NCBI RefSeq assembly: GCF_006539565.1
Contig: NZ_BJNG01000001.1
Span: forward strand, 62,001-126,000
Direction of reading: 5' to 3'
DNA length: 64,000 nt
DNA from: Pseudonocardia hydrocarbonoxydans
GTDB lineage: Bacteria; Actinomycetota; Actinomycetes; Mycobacteriales; Pseudonocardiaceae
The translations under genes were made by a program, and so were the position numbers. Positions 23,472-33,617 of the stretch are shown in pieces. Each line of letters begins with the position of its first letter. Position 1 is the stretch's first letter. The notes under the pieces were generated by a model. It was given only the letters and a program-made list of their open reading frames with translations. It was not told the DNA's origin and ran no database searches.

Positions 23472-25780
23472 CCGAAGTCCAGCCGGCGGCACCCCCGGTC
23501 CCCAGCCCGGACGGACCCGCCAAGCCCTCGGCCACGCGCCGTGTCCGGGCGCGGATCGCGCGCCGGATGACACCCCAGCGCGTGGCGGTGGTGGCGCCGG
23601 TGCTGGAGCCGCTGGCCAGCGTGCACCGCGCCGTGCACCCCAAGGCCGACCTCGCGCTGCTGCAGCGCGCCTTCGACGTCGCCGAGGCCAAGCACGAGGG
23701 CCAGAAGCGCAAGTCGGGCGACCCCTACATCACCCACCCGCTCGCCGTCTCCACGATCCTGGCCGAGCTGGGCATGGACACCACCACGCTGGTCGCGGCG
23801 CTGCTGCACGACACCGTGGAGGACACCGACTACTCGCTGGAACGGCTGCGGGCCGACTTCGGCGACGAGGTCACCCAGCTCGTCGACGGCGTCACCAAGC
23901 TCGACAAGGTCGAGTACGGCAACGCGGCCGAGGCCGAGACGATCCGCAAGATGATCGTCGCGATGGCCCGCGACCCCCGCGTGCTGGTGATCAAGCTGTC
24001 GGACCGGCTGCACAACATGCGCACGATGCGGTTCCTGCCGCCGGAGAAGCAGGCGAAGAAGGCGCGGGAGACCCTGGAGGTCTTCGCCCCGCTGGCGCAC
24101 CGGCTCGGGATGGCCACGGTCAAGTGGGAGCTGGAGGACCTGTCCTTCGCGATCCTGCACCCGAAGAAGTACTCGGAGATCGTGCGGCTGGTCGCCACCC
24201 GCGCGCCCTCGCGCGACACCTACCTCAAGCAGGTCATCGACGAGATCACCGCGCAGCTCGACTCCGCGCGCATCGCGGCCACCGTGGAGGGCCGGCCGAA
24301 GCACTACTGGTCGATCTACCGCAAGATGATCGTCAAGGGTCGCGACTTCGACGACATCCACGACCTCGTCGGCGTGCGCGTGATGGTCGACGACGTGCGC
24401 GACTGCTACGCCGCGATGGGCATGGTGCACGCGCTGTGGCAGCCGATGCCGGGCCGGTTCAAGGACTACATCGCCCAGCCGCGCTTCGGGGTGTACCAGT
24501 CGCTGCACACCACCGTCATCGGGCCGGACGGCAAGCCGCTGGAGTGCCAGATCCGCACCGCGGAGATGCACCGCACCGCCGAGTACGGCATCGCGGCGCA
24601 CTGGCGGTACAAGGAGTCCAAGGGCGCCGTCGGGTCTACGGTCGAGGTCGACGACATGTCCTGGATGCGCCAGCTGCTGGACTGGCAGCGGGAGGCGGCC
24701 GACCCCGGTGACTTCCTGGAGTCGCTGCGCTTCGACCTGGGCACCAAGGAGATCTTCGTCTTCACGCCCAAGGGCGACGTGCTGACGCTCCCGCTCGGCT
24801 CCACCCCCGTCGACCTCGCCTACGCCGTGCACACCGAGGTGGGCAACCGCTGCATCGGCTCGCGCGTCAACGGCCGGCTGGTGGCGCTGGAGCGCAAGCT
24901 CGAGTCCGGCGACGTCGTGGAGATCTTCACCTCCAAGGCCGAGGGGGCGGGCCCCTCGCGCGACTGGCTGGCCTTCGCCGCATCCCCGCGGGCCCGCACG
25001 AAGATCAAGCAGTGGTTCGCCAAGGAGCGCCGCGAGGAGGCGATCGAGGGCGGCAAGGAGGCCATCACCCGCGAGGCCCGCCGCACCGGGGTGCCGCTGC
25101 AGCGGCTGGTCTCCGCCGACGCGATGGCCGCCCTGTCGCGCGAGCTGCACTTCCCGGACCTCTCCGGGCTCTACGCCGCGGTCGGGGAGGGCCACGCCAG
25201 CGCCCGGCACGTCGTGCAGCGGCTCGTCGCGTTGCTGGGCGGGATGGAGGACGCCGAGGAGGAGCTGGCCGAGCGCGCCACCCCGTCGACGATCCGGACG
25301 CGCCGTGCCACCGGTGACGCCGGGGTGGTCGTGCGCGGCGACTCCGCCGACCTGGCCGACCTCTACACCAAGCTCGCCCGCTGCTGCACACCCGTGCCCG
25401 GCGACGAGATCCTCGGGTTCGTCACCCGCGGCGGGGGCATCTCGGTGCACCGCACCGACTGCACCAACGCCACCGAGCTGCAGAGCCGCTCGGAGCGGAT
25501 CGTCGACGTCGCGTGGTCGGTCTCGGCGGGCTCGGTGTTCCTCGTCGCGATCCAGGCCGAGGCGCTCGACCGCCACCGGCTGCTCTCCGACATCACCAAG
25601 GTGCTGGCCGACGAGAAGGTCAACATCCTCTCGGCGTCGGTGACGACCTCGCGCGACCGCGTCGCGGTGTCGCGGTTCAGCTTCGAGATGGCCGACCCCA
25701 AGCACCTCGGGCACGTGCTGAAGGTGGTGCGCAACGTCGAGGGGGTCTACGACGTGTACCGGGTGACGTCGGCGGGCTGA
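23468..25780 (+). CDS. relA: Bifunctional (p)ppGpp synthetase/hydrolase Rel
   Basis: 770 aa from the GTG at 23468 ([10 protein letters not shown]); GAGGAG is 5-6 nt upstream. The hydrolase HD domain is intact ([30 protein letters not shown] about residue 110), as is the synthetase ([18 protein letters not shown] about 275, [15 protein letters not shown] about 340). C-terminal TGS ([32 protein letters not shown]), zinc-finger-like [10 protein letters not shown] and ACT domains follow. This is the single long Rel of actinobacteria, the stringent-response controller. Two coupled leader ORFs precede it. Confidence 0.97.
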   Translation: MTEVQPAAPPVPSPDGPAKPSATRRVRARIARRMTPQRVAVVAPVLEPLASVHRAVHPKADLALLQRAFDVAEAKHEGQKRKSGDPYITHPLAVSTILAELGMDTTTLVAALLHDTVEDTDYSLERLRADFGDEVTQLVDGVTKLDKVEYGNAAEAETIRKMIVAMARDPRVLVIKLSDRLHNMRTMRFLPPEKQAKKARETLEVFAPLAHRLGMATVKWELEDLSFAILHPKKYSEIVRLVATRAPSRDTYLKQVIDEITAQLDSARIAATVEGRPKHYWSIYRKMIVKGRDFDDIHDLVGVRVMVDDVRDCYAAMGMVHALWQPMPGRFKDYIAQPRFGVYQSLHTTVIGPDGKPLECQIRTAEMHRTAEYGIAAHWRYKESKGAVGSTVEVDDMSWMRQLLDWQREAADPGDFLESLRFDLGTKEIFVFTPKGDVLTLPLGSTPVDLAYAVHTEVGNRCIGSRVNGRLVALERKLESGDVVEIFTSKAEGAGPSRDWLAFAASPRARTKIKQWFAKERREEAIEGGKEAITREARRTGVPLQRLVSADAMAALSRELHFPDLSGLYAAVGEGHASARHVVQRLVALLGGMEDAEEELAERATPSTIRTRRATGDAGVVVRGDSADLADLYTKLARCCTPVPGDEILGFVTRGGGISVHRTDCTNATELQSRSERIVDVAWSVSAGSVFLVAIQAEALDRHRLLSDITKVLADEKVNILSASVTTSRDRVAVSRFSFEMADPKHLGHVLKVVRNVEGVYDVYRVTSAG

Positions 25781-25790
25781 GCCGCCCCGT
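25771..25790. terminator. Possible terminator at the rel 3' end
   Basis: GGCGG-GCTGAG-CCGCC forms a short GC stem spanning the rel stop codon, in the 10-nt gap to the convergent lipoprotein gene. No T-tract. Confidence 0.3.
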
Positions 25791-26387
25791 TCAGGACCCG
25801 GCCAGCGGCCCGACGTAGGTCCCGGGCCGGGTGGCGCCGTCCTGGCGCAGCACCGGGTCGCCGTTCCACGGCACGGTGAGCTGCGCGGTGTCGCCGGGCG
25901 GGGTCGTCACGAGCTCGGTGGGCACCCAGCCGGTGGAGCCCAGGGTGCCGACGGAGCCGGGGGAGTCGGTGAGGTAGGTGAGCACCGCGACGGCCGCCGC
26001 CCCCGGTTCGAGCGTCACGGTCGTACCGTCGGGTTCCTGGCGCACCACCGAGTAGCTGGGGCCGTTGGGGTCCTCGGGACCGCGCAGGTCGACGCCGGGC
26101 ACCCCGGTCGCCTCGCAGGCCCGGTCGGAGACGTTGGTGTAGACGACCGGCACCGTCCGCTGCCCCTCGCCGGTGGCCTCGCCCAGGGCGACCCGCAGGT
26201 CGGCGGCGACGCAGCGGGCGGCCTGCGTCGCGTCGGCCGTGGCGCGGGCGGTGGAGGTCGATGCCGACGTCGGTGCCGACGGGGTGCCGGACGCCGCGGC
26301 GGGGTCCGGGCTCCGGTCCGCGGAGCCGCAGCCGGCGAGCGCCAGGAGCAGCAGGGGGGCGAGTACGGCGGTCCGCTTGACGATCAT
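25791..26387 (-). CDS. DUF4232-type lipoprotein
   Basis: 198 aa from the ATG at 26387, which gives a clean lipoprotein signal (MIVKRTAVLAPLLLLALAGC) with Cys 20 as the lipidated residue. A Ser/Thr/Ala-rich linker follows, then a domain with RCVAADLRVALGEATGEGQRTVPVVYTN and a second Cys in DRACEATGVPGVDL, the pattern of DUF4232 exported proteins. Function unknown. The ATG lies 6 nt after a TACCGT -10 element, so the mRNA may be leaderless. Convergent with rel. Confidence 0.85.
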   Translation of the reverse strand: MIVKRTAVLAPLLLLALAGCGSADRSPDPAAASGTPSAPTSASTSTARATADATQAARCVAADLRVALGEATGEGQRTVPVVYTNVSDRACEATGVPGVDLRGPEDPNGPSYSVVRQEPDGTTVTLEPGAAAVAVLTYLTDSPGSVGTLGSTGWVPTELVTTPPGDTAQLTVPWNGDPVLRQDGATRPGTYVGPLAGS

Positions 26388-26393
26388 GGCTGC

Positions 26394-26399
26394 ACGGTA
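26394..26399 (-). promoter_or_regulatory. -10 element TACCGT, leaderless promoter of the lipoprotein gene
   Basis: Minus-strand TACCGT followed by GCAGCC and then ATG. Confidence 0.5.
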
Positions 26400-26530
26400 G
26401 TGCCGGCCGTCGGGACGGTCCGGCGGTGGCCGCCGCACGTTCAGGTGTTCCGTCCGCGGTCCCGAGCCGGCGACACCGGAGCCGGGGCGCCACCGGGCGC
26501 AGTCATGATCGTCAGGACCGGGACGTGAGC

Positions 26531-26542
26531 GCCACCGGTGGC
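26531..26542. repeat. 12-bp perfect palindrome GCCACCGGTGGC downstream of the cyclophilin gene
   Basis: Located 22 nt after the stop of the minus-strand cyclophilin gene, in the 177-nt gap before the lipoprotein gene. It may be part of a terminator. Apart from the lipoprotein promoter I see nothing else in this gap. Confidence 0.35.
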
Positions 26543-26564
26543 GGCCGTGTCCCGATCTCGCCGA

Positions 26565-27368
26565 TCACGAGGCGGCGGCCGTCTCGATGGTCGTCGGGAT
26601 CAGCGGTGCGCCGTCACCTGGGCCGTTGGACCCGTCGTTGCCACCGGCCGCGATCGCGTCCAGGGTGGCGAGCCCCTCGTCCCCGATGGAGCCGAACACC
26701 GTGTACTCGGGGGGGAGCACCGAGTCGGCGTAGACCAGGAAGAACTGGCTGCCGGCCGAGTCCGGCGCCGCCGTCTTCGCCATCGCGACGGTGCCGCGCG
26801 GGTAGGTCACGCCGCCACCGGACGGGTCGGGGCTGAGCCCGGTGGGCGGCTCGTCGTTGACGGTGTAGCCCGGCCCGCCGGAGCCTGTGCCCGTCGGATC
26901 CCCGCACTGCAGGACGCTGAGCGACCCCCCGCCGGTGAGGCGGTGACACGGCGTGCCGTCGTAGTAGCCGGCGGTCGTCAGGCTGAGGAAGTTCTCGACG
27001 GCGCACGGGCCCTGCGCACGGTCGAGGGTCAGCGGGACGGCGCCCTGGTCGGTCTGCAGCGTCACCGCGGCGGTGCCCGAGGTCGGGGCGGAGGTGATCG
27101 TCGGCACCGGGGCGGGCTTCGCCGCGGCGTCACCGGGCACGAACGCGCAGTCGCCGAGTGTCGCGGTCGGCGCGGCGGCCTCGGGGGTGGTCTCCTCGCC
27201 CCCGGACAGCGTGGTGAACAGCACGATCCCGACCACCACCACGACCACCACGGCCACCGAGGTGACGACGGCGACGCGCTGGCGCCGCTTCGCCTGCTGC
27301 GCCCGCCGCTCCTGCCGGCGTTCGAGCTTCCGCTTGGCCGCCTCGCGCCGCATCTGGTTGGTCGCCAC
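26565..27368 (-). CDS. Membrane-anchored cyclophilin-type peptidyl-prolyl isomerase
   Basis: 267 aa from a GTG at 27368 with GGAGG 6 nt upstream. The start ([24 protein letters not shown]) is the charged cytoplasmic helix usual for actinobacterial PPIases beside hisS, followed by one membrane helix (about residues 32-52). The extracellular cyclophilin domain has [46 protein letters not shown] and [20 protein letters not shown]. It speeds proline isomerisation in exported proteins. The canonical FHR motif reads PCHRL here, which keeps the catalytic Arg. Divergent from the MBL-fold gene. Confidence 0.93.
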   Translation of the reverse strand: MATNQMRREAAKRKLERRQERRAQQAKRRQRVAVVTSVAVVVVVVVGIVLFTTLSGGEETTPEAAAPTATLGDCAFVPGDAAAKPAPVPTITSAPTSGTAAVTLQTDQGAVPLTLDRAQGPCAVENFLSLTTAGYYDGTPCHRLTGGGSLSVLQCGDPTGTGSGGPGYTVNDEPPTGLSPDPSGGGVTYPRGTVAMAKTAAPDSAGSQFFLVYADSVLPPEYTVFGSIGDEGLATLDAIAAGGNDGSNGPGDGAPLIPTTIETAAAS

Positions 27369-27423
27369 CGTGTACCTCCGGGTCCGCCGATCGGCCGCCA
27401 CGATATCCAGCGGCGCCGGGCTC

Positions 27424-27429
27424 TAGGCT
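27424..27429 (+). promoter_or_regulatory. -10 element TAGGCT, leaderless promoter of the MBL-fold gene
   Basis: TAGGCT, 6 nt, then the GTG start at 27436; no Shine-Dalgarno present. Confidence 0.5.
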
Positions 27430-27435
27430 GGTCGG

Positions 27436-28131
27436 GTGCTCGTCGCCGGATTCCCCGCAGGTTCGTTCCAGACCAACTGCTACGTGGTGGCCCAGGGTCC
27501 GGGGGAGGCGTGCGTCGTGGTCGATCCCGGCCAGGACGCCGTGGAGCCCCTCGACGCCCTGCTCGCCGAGCACCGCCTGACCCCGGTGGCGGTGCTGCTC
27601 ACCCACGGGCACTTCGACCACACCTTCAGCGTCACCCCGGTCTGCGACGGCCACGACATCGCGGCCTGGATCCACCCCGAGGACCGCGAGATGCTCGCCG
27701 ACCCGATGAAGGGCCTGTCGACGGAGTCGGCGGCGTTCTTCGGCGGGCGGCTGGAGATGCGGGAGCCGCGCTCGGTGGAGGAGATGACCGACGGCGCCAC
27801 GCTGGATCTCGCCGGGCTCACGCTGCGCGTCGACCACACCCCGGGCCACACCCGCGGCTCGGTGATCTTCACCCCGACCTCGGCCGCCGACGGGGGGCAG
27901 GGCACCGAGGTGATCATCGCCGGCGACACGCTGTTCGCCGGGTCGATCGGGCGCACCGACCTCCCCGGCGGCGACCACGGCCAGATGCTGGCCAGCCTGC
28001 GCGACAAGCTGCTCACCCGCTCCGACGACGCGCTGGTGCTGCCCGGGCACGGCGCCACCACGACGATCGGGCGCGAGCGGGCGTCCAACCCGTTCCTGCA
28101 GGGTCTCCCGGTCCCGGGGCGTGGCCTGTGA
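27436..28131 (+). CDS. MBL-fold metallohydrolase (glyoxalase II family)
   Basis: 231 aa. The binuclear-metal motif [12 protein letters not shown] (residues about 55-66) and the later [25 protein letters not shown] and [10 protein letters not shown] segments mark a glyoxalase II-type hydrolase. The start [15 protein letters not shown] is typical for the stand-alone actinobacterial member encoded next to hisS. Probable thioester or small-ester hydrolase; substrate unknown. The stop overlaps the hisS start (GTGA), so the two are coupled. Confidence 0.92.
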   Translation: MLVAGFPAGSFQTNCYVVAQGPGEACVVVDPGQDAVEPLDALLAEHRLTPVAVLLTHGHFDHTFSVTPVCDGHDIAAWIHPEDREMLADPMKGLSTESAAFFGGRLEMREPRSVEEMTDGATLDLAGLTLRVDHTPGHTRGSVIFTPTSAADGGQGTEVIIAGDTLFAGSIGRTDLPGGDHGQMLASLRDKLLTRSDDALVLPGHGATTTIGRERASNPFLQGLPVPGRGL

Positions 28132-29393
28132 GCGCCTCGTTCGCCGCACCCAAGGGCATCCCGGAGTACACCCCGCCCGAGTCCGCGGCGTTCGCCTGCG
28201 TCCGCGACACCCTCGTCGCGGCCGCCACGCGCGCCGGCTACGGGCTGCTGGAGCTGCCGGTCTTCGAGGACACCGGGCTCTACGCGCGCGGGGTCGGCGA
28301 GTCGACCGACGTCGTCAGCAAGGAGATGTACACCTTCGCCGACCGCGGGGAGCGCTCGGTGACGCTGCGCCCCGAGGGCACGGCGGGCGTCGTCCGGTCG
28401 GTGATCGAGCACGGGCTCGACCGCGTCGGGCTGCCGGTCAAGGTCCACTACGCGGGCCCGTTCTTCCGCTACGAGCGCCCGCAGGCCGGCCGCTACCGCC
28501 AGCTCCAGCAGGTGGGCGTCGAGGCGATCGGCGTCGACGACCCGGCCCTGGACGCCGAGGTCATCGCCGTCGCCGACGAGGGCTACAAGGCGCTGGGCCT
28601 GCGCGGCTACCGCCTGGAGCTGACCTCGCTGGGCGACGACGAGTGCCGCCCGGCCTACCGCGACCTGCTCACCGACTTCCTGTCGCGCCTGGACCTCGAC
28701 GAGGCCACCCGCGAGCGGGCCCGGGTCAACCCGCTGCGGGTGCTCGACGACAAGCGCCCCGAGGTCCGCGCGCTCACGGCCGACGCGCCGCTGCTGCTGC
28801 ACCACCTCTCGCCCGCGGCGAAGGACCACCACGCCGCGGTCAAGGAGCACCTCGACGACCTCGGCATCGCCTACGTGGAGAACCCGCGGATGGTGCGCGG
28901 CCTGGACTACTACACCAAGACGACCTTCGAGTTCGTCCACGACGGGCTCGGGGCGCAGTCCGGGATCGGCGGCGGCGGGCGCTACGACGGGCTGATGGCC
29001 ACGCTCGGCGGGCAGCCGCTGTCGGGCGTCGGGTTCGGGATCGGCGTCGACCGCACCCTGCTGGCCTGCCGCGCCGAGGGCGTCACGCCCTGGACGGACG
29101 CGCGCGTCGAGGTGTTCGGGGTGCCGCTGGGCGACGCCGCGAAGCGCCGGCTCGTCGTGCTCGCCGGGGCGCTGCGCCGGGCCGGGGTGCGCGTCGACCT
29201 GGCCTACGGCGGGCGCGGGCTCAAGGGCGCGATGAAGGCGGCCGACCGCTCCGGCGCCCGCTACGCCCTCGTGCTCGGCGACCGCGACCTCGACGCCGGC
29301 ACCGTGGGCGTCAAGGAGCTGGGGTCGGGGGAGCAGCGGTCGGTGCCGCTGGACGCGGTCGTCGACGAGCTGGTCGCGCTGCTCGGTGGGTGA
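28128..29393 (+). CDS. hisS: Histidyl-tRNA synthetase
   Basis: 421 aa class II synthetase. GTG start overlapping the previous stop. Motif 1 lies in [21 protein letters not shown], motif 2 in [24 protein letters not shown] (about residue 108), the histidine-specific block in [15 protein letters not shown] (about 258) and motif 3 in [14 protein letters not shown] (about 303). The anticodon-binding domain is the last 100 residues. Usual length. A methyltransferase gene overlaps its 3' end by 8 nt. Confidence 0.97.
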   Translation: MSASFAAPKGIPEYTPPESAAFACVRDTLVAAATRAGYGLLELPVFEDTGLYARGVGESTDVVSKEMYTFADRGERSVTLRPEGTAGVVRSVIEHGLDRVGLPVKVHYAGPFFRYERPQAGRYRQLQQVGVEAIGVDDPALDAEVIAVADEGYKALGLRGYRLELTSLGDDECRPAYRDLLTDFLSRLDLDEATRERARVNPLRVLDDKRPEVRALTADAPLLLHHLSPAAKDHHAAVKEHLDDLGIAYVENPRMVRGLDYYTKTTFEFVHDGLGAQSGIGGGGRYDGLMATLGGQPLSGVGFGIGVDRTLLACRAEGVTPWTDARVEVFGVPLGDAAKRRLVVLAGALRRAGVRVDLAYGGRGLKGAMKAADRSGARYALVLGDRDLDAGTVGVKELGSGEQRSVPLDAVVDELVALLGG

Positions 29394-29916
29394 CACGTCC
29401 CCGGACGCGGCCCGCTGGGACGCCCGGCACGCCGTCGCCGGGCCCGGCGTCCCGATGCCGCCCGGCGCACTGCGCGGGCGCGAGCACCTGCTGCCCGCCG
29501 GCGGCCGGGCGCTGGACGTCGCGTGCGGGCGGGGGGCGGTGGCCGCGTGGCTGGCCGGTCGCGGGTTCGCCGTCGACGCGGTCGACGTCTCGCCGGTGGG
29601 GCTGGCGGCGGGCGCCGCGCTCGCGCCGGACGTCACCTGGATCGAGCACGACCTGAGCACCGGGCTGCCGGTGTCGGGGCCCTACGACGTGGTGGTCTGC
29701 CAGCGCTACCGCGACCCGGCGCTCTACCCGGCGCTGGCCGCCGTGCTGGCTCCCGGTGGGCTGCTGGTGCTCACCGTGCTGTCGTCGGTGGGCGACTCCG
29801 GTGGCGCGTTCCGGGCCGCGCCGGGCGAGCTGGCGGCGGCGTTCCCCGACCTGGAGCAGCTCGTCCACGTCGAGGCCGACGGCGAGGCGACGCTGGTGGC
29901 CCGCCGGCCCGGGTGA
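29386..29916 (+). CDS. Class I SAM-dependent methyltransferase (TehB-like)
   Basis: 176 aa, GTG start inside the hisS 3' end. [29 protein letters not shown] (residues about 43-71) is motif I with the acidic ribose-binding residue, and [34 protein letters not shown] is the usual motif IV-V region. Short TehB/UbiE-like enzyme acting on an unknown small molecule. The first residues ([14 protein letters not shown]) match the W-[DN]-x-R/E start of TehB-like proteins. Confidence 0.85.
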   Translation: MGDTSPDAARWDARHAVAGPGVPMPPGALRGREHLLPAGGRALDVACGRGAVAAWLAGRGFAVDAVDVSPVGLAAGAALAPDVTWIEHDLSTGLPVSGPYDVVVCQRYRDPALYPALAAVLAPGGLLVLTVLSSVGDSGGAFRAAPGELAAAFPDLEQLVHVEADGEATLVARRPG

Positions 29917-29931
29917 TCGTGACCGGCCCCG

Positions 29932-31374
29932 TCAGACGCGCAGGGCCTCCGGCGACTCCCGGCGCGCCACCACCGCGGCGAGCGCCGTGGTGATCGGCAC
30001 CGACGCGACCAGCCCGATGCTCCCGACCAGCGTCCGCACGATCTCGGTGGCCACCGCCTGCGAGGTGGCGACGTCGCCCAGCGTCTGCCCGGACAGCGAG
30101 AACAGCAGCAGCAGCGGGAGCGAGGCGCCCGCGTAGGCGAGCACCAGGGTGTTGACGGCCGACGCGACGTGGTCGCGCCCGATCCGCATGGCCGCGGTGA
30201 ACAGCCCGGCCGCGCTCATCCCCGGGTCGGCGCGCCGCAGCTCCCACACCGCGCTGGTCTGGGTGACCGTGACGTCGTCGAGGACGCCCAGCGCCCCGAT
30301 GACGACCCCGGCGAGCAGCAGTCCGCGCGCGTCGACGCCGGTGCCGAGCGAGGCGATCAGGGTGGTGGTCTGCTCGTCCAGGCCGGTGAGCCGGGCGGCG
30401 ACGGAGAACAGGGCGCCCAGCACCCCGATCAGGGCCAGGGACACCAGGGTGCCCAGCACGGCGGTGGACGTGCGCGCGGAGGGCCCGTGCGTCAGGTAGA
30501 GCACCGCGAACATGATCACGCAGGACCCGGTGACGGCGACGGCGAGCGGGTCGCGCCCGTCGAGGATCGCGGGCAGGACGAACCCCAGCAGCACCACGAA
30601 GCTCAGCACCAGCGCGCCGAGCGCGGCGAGGCCCCGCCAGCTCCCCAGCACCAGGACGGCGGCGGCGAACAGCACGGTGAGCCACACCAGCGCCCCGCTG
30701 CGCTGGAAGTCGACGACCTGGTAGGAGCCCGGATCGGTGGGGTCGCCGCCGGAGAAGCCCAGCACGACGTCGTCGCCGACCCCGAAGGTCGGGGTGCTGG
30801 GCTCGACCGGCACGACCTGCACGAGGTCGCGGCCGGGCAGCGGCCCGTCGGCCATCCGGACGACCAGCGCGACGCAGCCGCCCTCGCCCGAGCCGGGCGT
30901 GCAGTCCGTGGCCTGCGCCGCGGTGACCTCGGCGCGCACCGGGGTCTGCGCGGTGGCGGGCGGGGCCGTGGCGACCCCGTCCGGCCACAGCACCACCAGC
31001 CCGATCAGCGTGGCCAGCGCGCACGGCACCAGCAACGCCGCGATCAGCAGCCGCACCCGGCGGCCCGCGGGGGCGGTCGGGCCGCCGTGGGAGTGCCCGT
31101 GCCCGGTGACCGGCGCCCGCCGCCCGGCCCGGGCCCGCCGGGCCGCGGCGCGGCCCACCGCGGGGGACCCGGCCGCCGTGTCCGGGGCCGCGGAGGGGGG
31201 CGCGGACGTCGGCGGGTCGGCGGGGTCCGGGTCCGGCGCCGCCGGAGGACCGTCGACGCCGGGTACCGCGCGGATCGGCCCGGTCGGGGCGTCGGGATCG
31301 TGGGGTGGTCGCCGGGCGGACCCGCCGGGTTCGCGGGCCGCGCCGGCCGGAGGGGGAGCGCCGGGTACGGACAC
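29932..31374 (-). CDS. YibE/F-family membrane protein
   Basis: 480 aa from a GTG at 31374. The first 110 residues are Pro/Ala/Asp-rich, with a His-rich GHGHSHGG just before the first helix, suggesting a cytoplasmic metal-binding or flexible segment. After the first helix comes an extracytoplasmic domain of about 130 residues, then seven or so further helices with LGVLDDVTVTQTSAVWELR, the YibE/F signature (about residue 360), and NTLVLAYAGASLPLLLLF. A transporter-like role is suspected but unproven. Its 5' part overlaps the extended end of the broken gluconate permease gene. Confidence 0.9.
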   Translation of the reverse strand: MSVPGAPPPAGAAREPGGSARRPPHDPDAPTGPIRAVPGVDGPPAAPDPDPADPPTSAPPSAAPDTAAGSPAVGRAAARRARAGRRAPVTGHGHSHGGPTAPAGRRVRLLIAALLVPCALATLIGLVVLWPDGVATAPPATAQTPVRAEVTAAQATDCTPGSGEGGCVALVVRMADGPLPGRDLVQVVPVEPSTPTFGVGDDVVLGFSGGDPTDPGSYQVVDFQRSGALVWLTVLFAAAVLVLGSWRGLAALGALVLSFVVLLGFVLPAILDGRDPLAVAVTGSCVIMFAVLYLTHGPSARTSTAVLGTLVSLALIGVLGALFSVAARLTGLDEQTTTLIASLGTGVDARGLLLAGVVIGALGVLDDVTVTQTSAVWELRRADPGMSAAGLFTAAMRIGRDHVASAVNTLVLAYAGASLPLLLLFSLSGQTLGDVATSQAVATEIVRTLVGSIGLVASVPITTALAAVVARRESPEALRV

Positions 31375-32814
31375 GGACCCATCCTGACCTGTGCGCCCCG
31401 CCACCGGGCGCCCGCCCCGGCGCTCTCGAGGACCAGGCTCGCCACGAACGCCAGCGCGAAGCCGACGAGACCGATCAGCGTCTCCATCACCGTCCAGGTC
31501 CGCAGCGTGGTGCGCACGTCCATCCCGAGGAACCGGCCCACCAGCCAGAACCCCGAGTCGTTGACGTGGGAGAGCACGGTCGACCCGGCCGCGATCGCGA
31601 TGACGACCAGCGCGACGTCGATCCCGCTCAGCGCCTCCGCGGCCACGACCGGGGCGACCAGGCCCGCGGTCGTGGTGAGCGCGACGGTGGCCGAGCCCTG
31701 GGCGACGCGCAGCGCGGTGGCGATGAGGAACGCCGCGACGATCACCGGCAGACCGACGGCGTCGAGCGACTGCGCGAGCGCGTCGCCGATGCCGCTGGTC
31801 CGCAGCACGCCGCCGAACGCCCCACCGGCCCCGGTGATGAGGATGATGGCGCAGACCGGGCCGAGCGAGGAGTTGACGATCGACTCGGCCTCGGCCCGGC
31901 TGAACCGTTCCCGGCCCAGCACGACCAGCGCGACCAGCACGGTGATGAGCAGGGCGACCGGGGTCTGACCCAGCAGCCGCAGCGCGCCGACGGTGGTGGT
32001 GTCGCCGTCGACGACGCCGGCCGTCGCGAGGGTGTTGAGCCCGGTGTTGAGCAGGATCAGCACCAGCGGCAGCAGCAGCAGGGCCAGCACCGTGGAGAAC
32101 CGCGGCGGCGCCGTGCGGACCTCCGTGCGGACGGCGCCCCCGGCGGGCCCGTCGGCGGAGAGCAGCTCGGGCACCGGCACGTCGTCGCGTCGCCCGCTCC
32201 ACAGGCCGAACAGGTACGAGGCGACGTACCAGGTGGGCAGGCCGATGACCAGGCCGACGACGAGCACGAGACCGATGTCGGCCCCCAGGATCCCGGCCGC
32301 GCCGACCGGTCCCGGGTGCGGCGGCACGAACGCGTGCATGACGGCGAACGCCCCGGCCGAGGGCAGCGCGTAGGTCAGGACCGACCCGCCGAAGCGCCGC
32401 GCCACGCTGAAGATGATCGGCAGGAACACGACGAACCCGGCGTCGAAGAAGATCGGGAAGCCGAACAGCAGCGAGGCCACGCCAGCGCGAGCGGTGCGCG
32501 CCGCTCCCCGAAGCGCCCGACGAGCGTGTCGGCCAGCACCTGCGCCCCGCCGGTCACCTCCAGCAGCTTCCCGATCATGGCCCCCAGCCCGACCAGCAGC
32601 GCGACGCTGGCCAGGGTGGTGCCGAAGCCGTCGAGCAGGGCGGGAACGGCCTGGTCGACGGGGATGCCCGCGGCCAGCGCGGTGAGCAGCGTGACGCCGA
32701 TCAGCGCGACGAAGGCAGCCGCAGCGCCATGATCAGCACGAGCAGCAGCGCGACCGCGCCCACGGCGATCAGCAGTAGCACGGCGGTGCCGTGCACGGGT
32801 ACGAAGTCGTCCAT
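31044..32814 (-). pseudogene. gntP: Gluconate/H+ symporter (GntP family) with two frameshifts
   Basis: The ATG at 32814 overlaps the gluconokinase stop and gives 37 residues of a normal GntP start (HGTAVLLLIAVGAVALLLVL) before a TGA at 32703. The homology continues in a second frame (FVALIGVTLLTALAAGIPVD...LEVTGGAQVLADTLVGRFGE) and in a third frame from about 32480 (ASLLFGFPIFFDAGFVVFLP to the end). The first shift corresponds to loss of 1 or 4 nt at CGGCTGCCTTC, the second to loss of one G at CTGGCGTG. The frame also runs about 110 codons past the natural end into yibE. Either a young pseudogene or two assembly errors. Confidence 0.8.
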
Positions 32815-33386
32815 CAGCGGGTCCCGTCCTCGGCGGTGTCGGTGTCGGTGTCGGCCCCGGTGTCGGGGCGCGGGTCGACGTCCAGGGCGGCGAGTGCGCG
32901 GGCCGCGACGTCACCGGGGCTCCCGGTGGTCTCGACGCGCACGCCCGGCTCGTCGTCCTGCAGCGGTTCGAGCGTCGCGAGCTGGCTGCCCAGCAGCGAC
33001 GCCGGCATGTAGTGGCCCCGGCGGGCGGTCAGCCGCTCGGAGATCAGCGGCTCCGGGGCGAGCAGGTGGACGAAGCGCACGGACGGGTGGCCGTCGCGGA
33101 GCAGGTCGCGGTAGGACCGTTTCAGCGCCGAACAGGTGAGCACAGCGCCGGTCCCGGCCGCCTCCCGCTCCCCGATCCAGGCCGCGATCCGCCGCAGCCA
33201 GGGCCACCGGTCGTCGTCGTCGAGGGGGTGGCCGGCCGCCATCTTGGCCCGGTTGGCCTCGGGATGGAGGTCGTCCCCCTCGACGAAAACCCATCCCGTG
33301 CGCCGCACCAGCTCCGCGGCGACGGAGGTCTTGCCCACCCCCGACACCCCCATGACGACCACGGTGCGGACGGTGCTGTCGGACAT
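32814..33386 (-). CDS. gntK: Gluconokinase
   Basis: 190 aa GntK/IdnK-type kinase that phosphorylates gluconate to 6-phosphogluconate. Walker A is VVVMGVSGVGKTSVA (residues about 9-23), followed by the diagnostic EGDDLHPEANRAKMAAGHPLDDDDRWPWL block and VLTCSALKRSYRDLLR. The last 20 residues are Asp/Thr-rich and unconserved. Its stop overlaps the start of the frameshifted GntP gene (ATGA), so the pair formed a two-gene gluconate operon. Confidence 0.96.
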   Translation of the reverse strand: MSDSTVRTVVVMGVSGVGKTSVAAELVRRTGWVFVEGDDLHPEANRAKMAAGHPLDDDDRWPWLRRIAAWIGEREAAGTGAVLTCSALKRSYRDLLRDGHPSVRFVHLLAPEPLISERLTARRGHYMPASLLGSQLATLEPLQDDEPGVRVETTGSPGDVAARALAALDVDPRPDTGADTDTDTAEDGTR

Positions 33387-33460
33387 ACCTCGCAGCGTGC
33401 ACCAGAGCCACCCGGCGCGCCGCGCGGGGGAGGTGGTGTCCGACGGCTCGGGTGGGCCCC

Positions 33461-33524
33461 GGCGCGCACGCTGTGGCCCGGCGCGCACCCTCGACGGTGC
33501 GCGTGCGGGGGCGCGGTGCGCGCC
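33461..33524. repeat. Nested four-arm inverted repeat upstream of the LexA-controlled radical SAM gene
   Basis: Left arms GGCGCGCAC (33461) and GGCGCGCACC (33480), right arms GGTGCGCG (33496) and GGTGCGCGCC (33515). The inner arms pair over 8 bp around CTCGAC. Arm spacing is 19 and 19 bp, close to the 19 and 20 bp of the ruvC-ruvA element. It fills much of the gap between gntK and the SOS box. Confidence 0.6.
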
Positions 33525-33593
33525 GGTCGGGCCGCGGGCGCGCGGCGCCACCCCGGCACCGGCCGTCCGGCGCGGGACGGGCTTGCGGTGGGA

Positions 33594-33609
33594 TCGAACA
33601 CATGTTCGA
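33594..33609. promoter_or_regulatory. Perfect LexA (SOS) box upstream of the intein-bearing radical SAM gene
   Basis: TCGAACACATGTTCGA is a perfect 16-bp palindrome and an exact match to the actinobacterial SOS consensus, ending 8 nt before the ATG. The mycobacterial homolog Rv2578c also belongs to the LexA regulon, as I recall. Confidence 0.92.
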
Positions 33610-33617
33610 ATAGCGGC

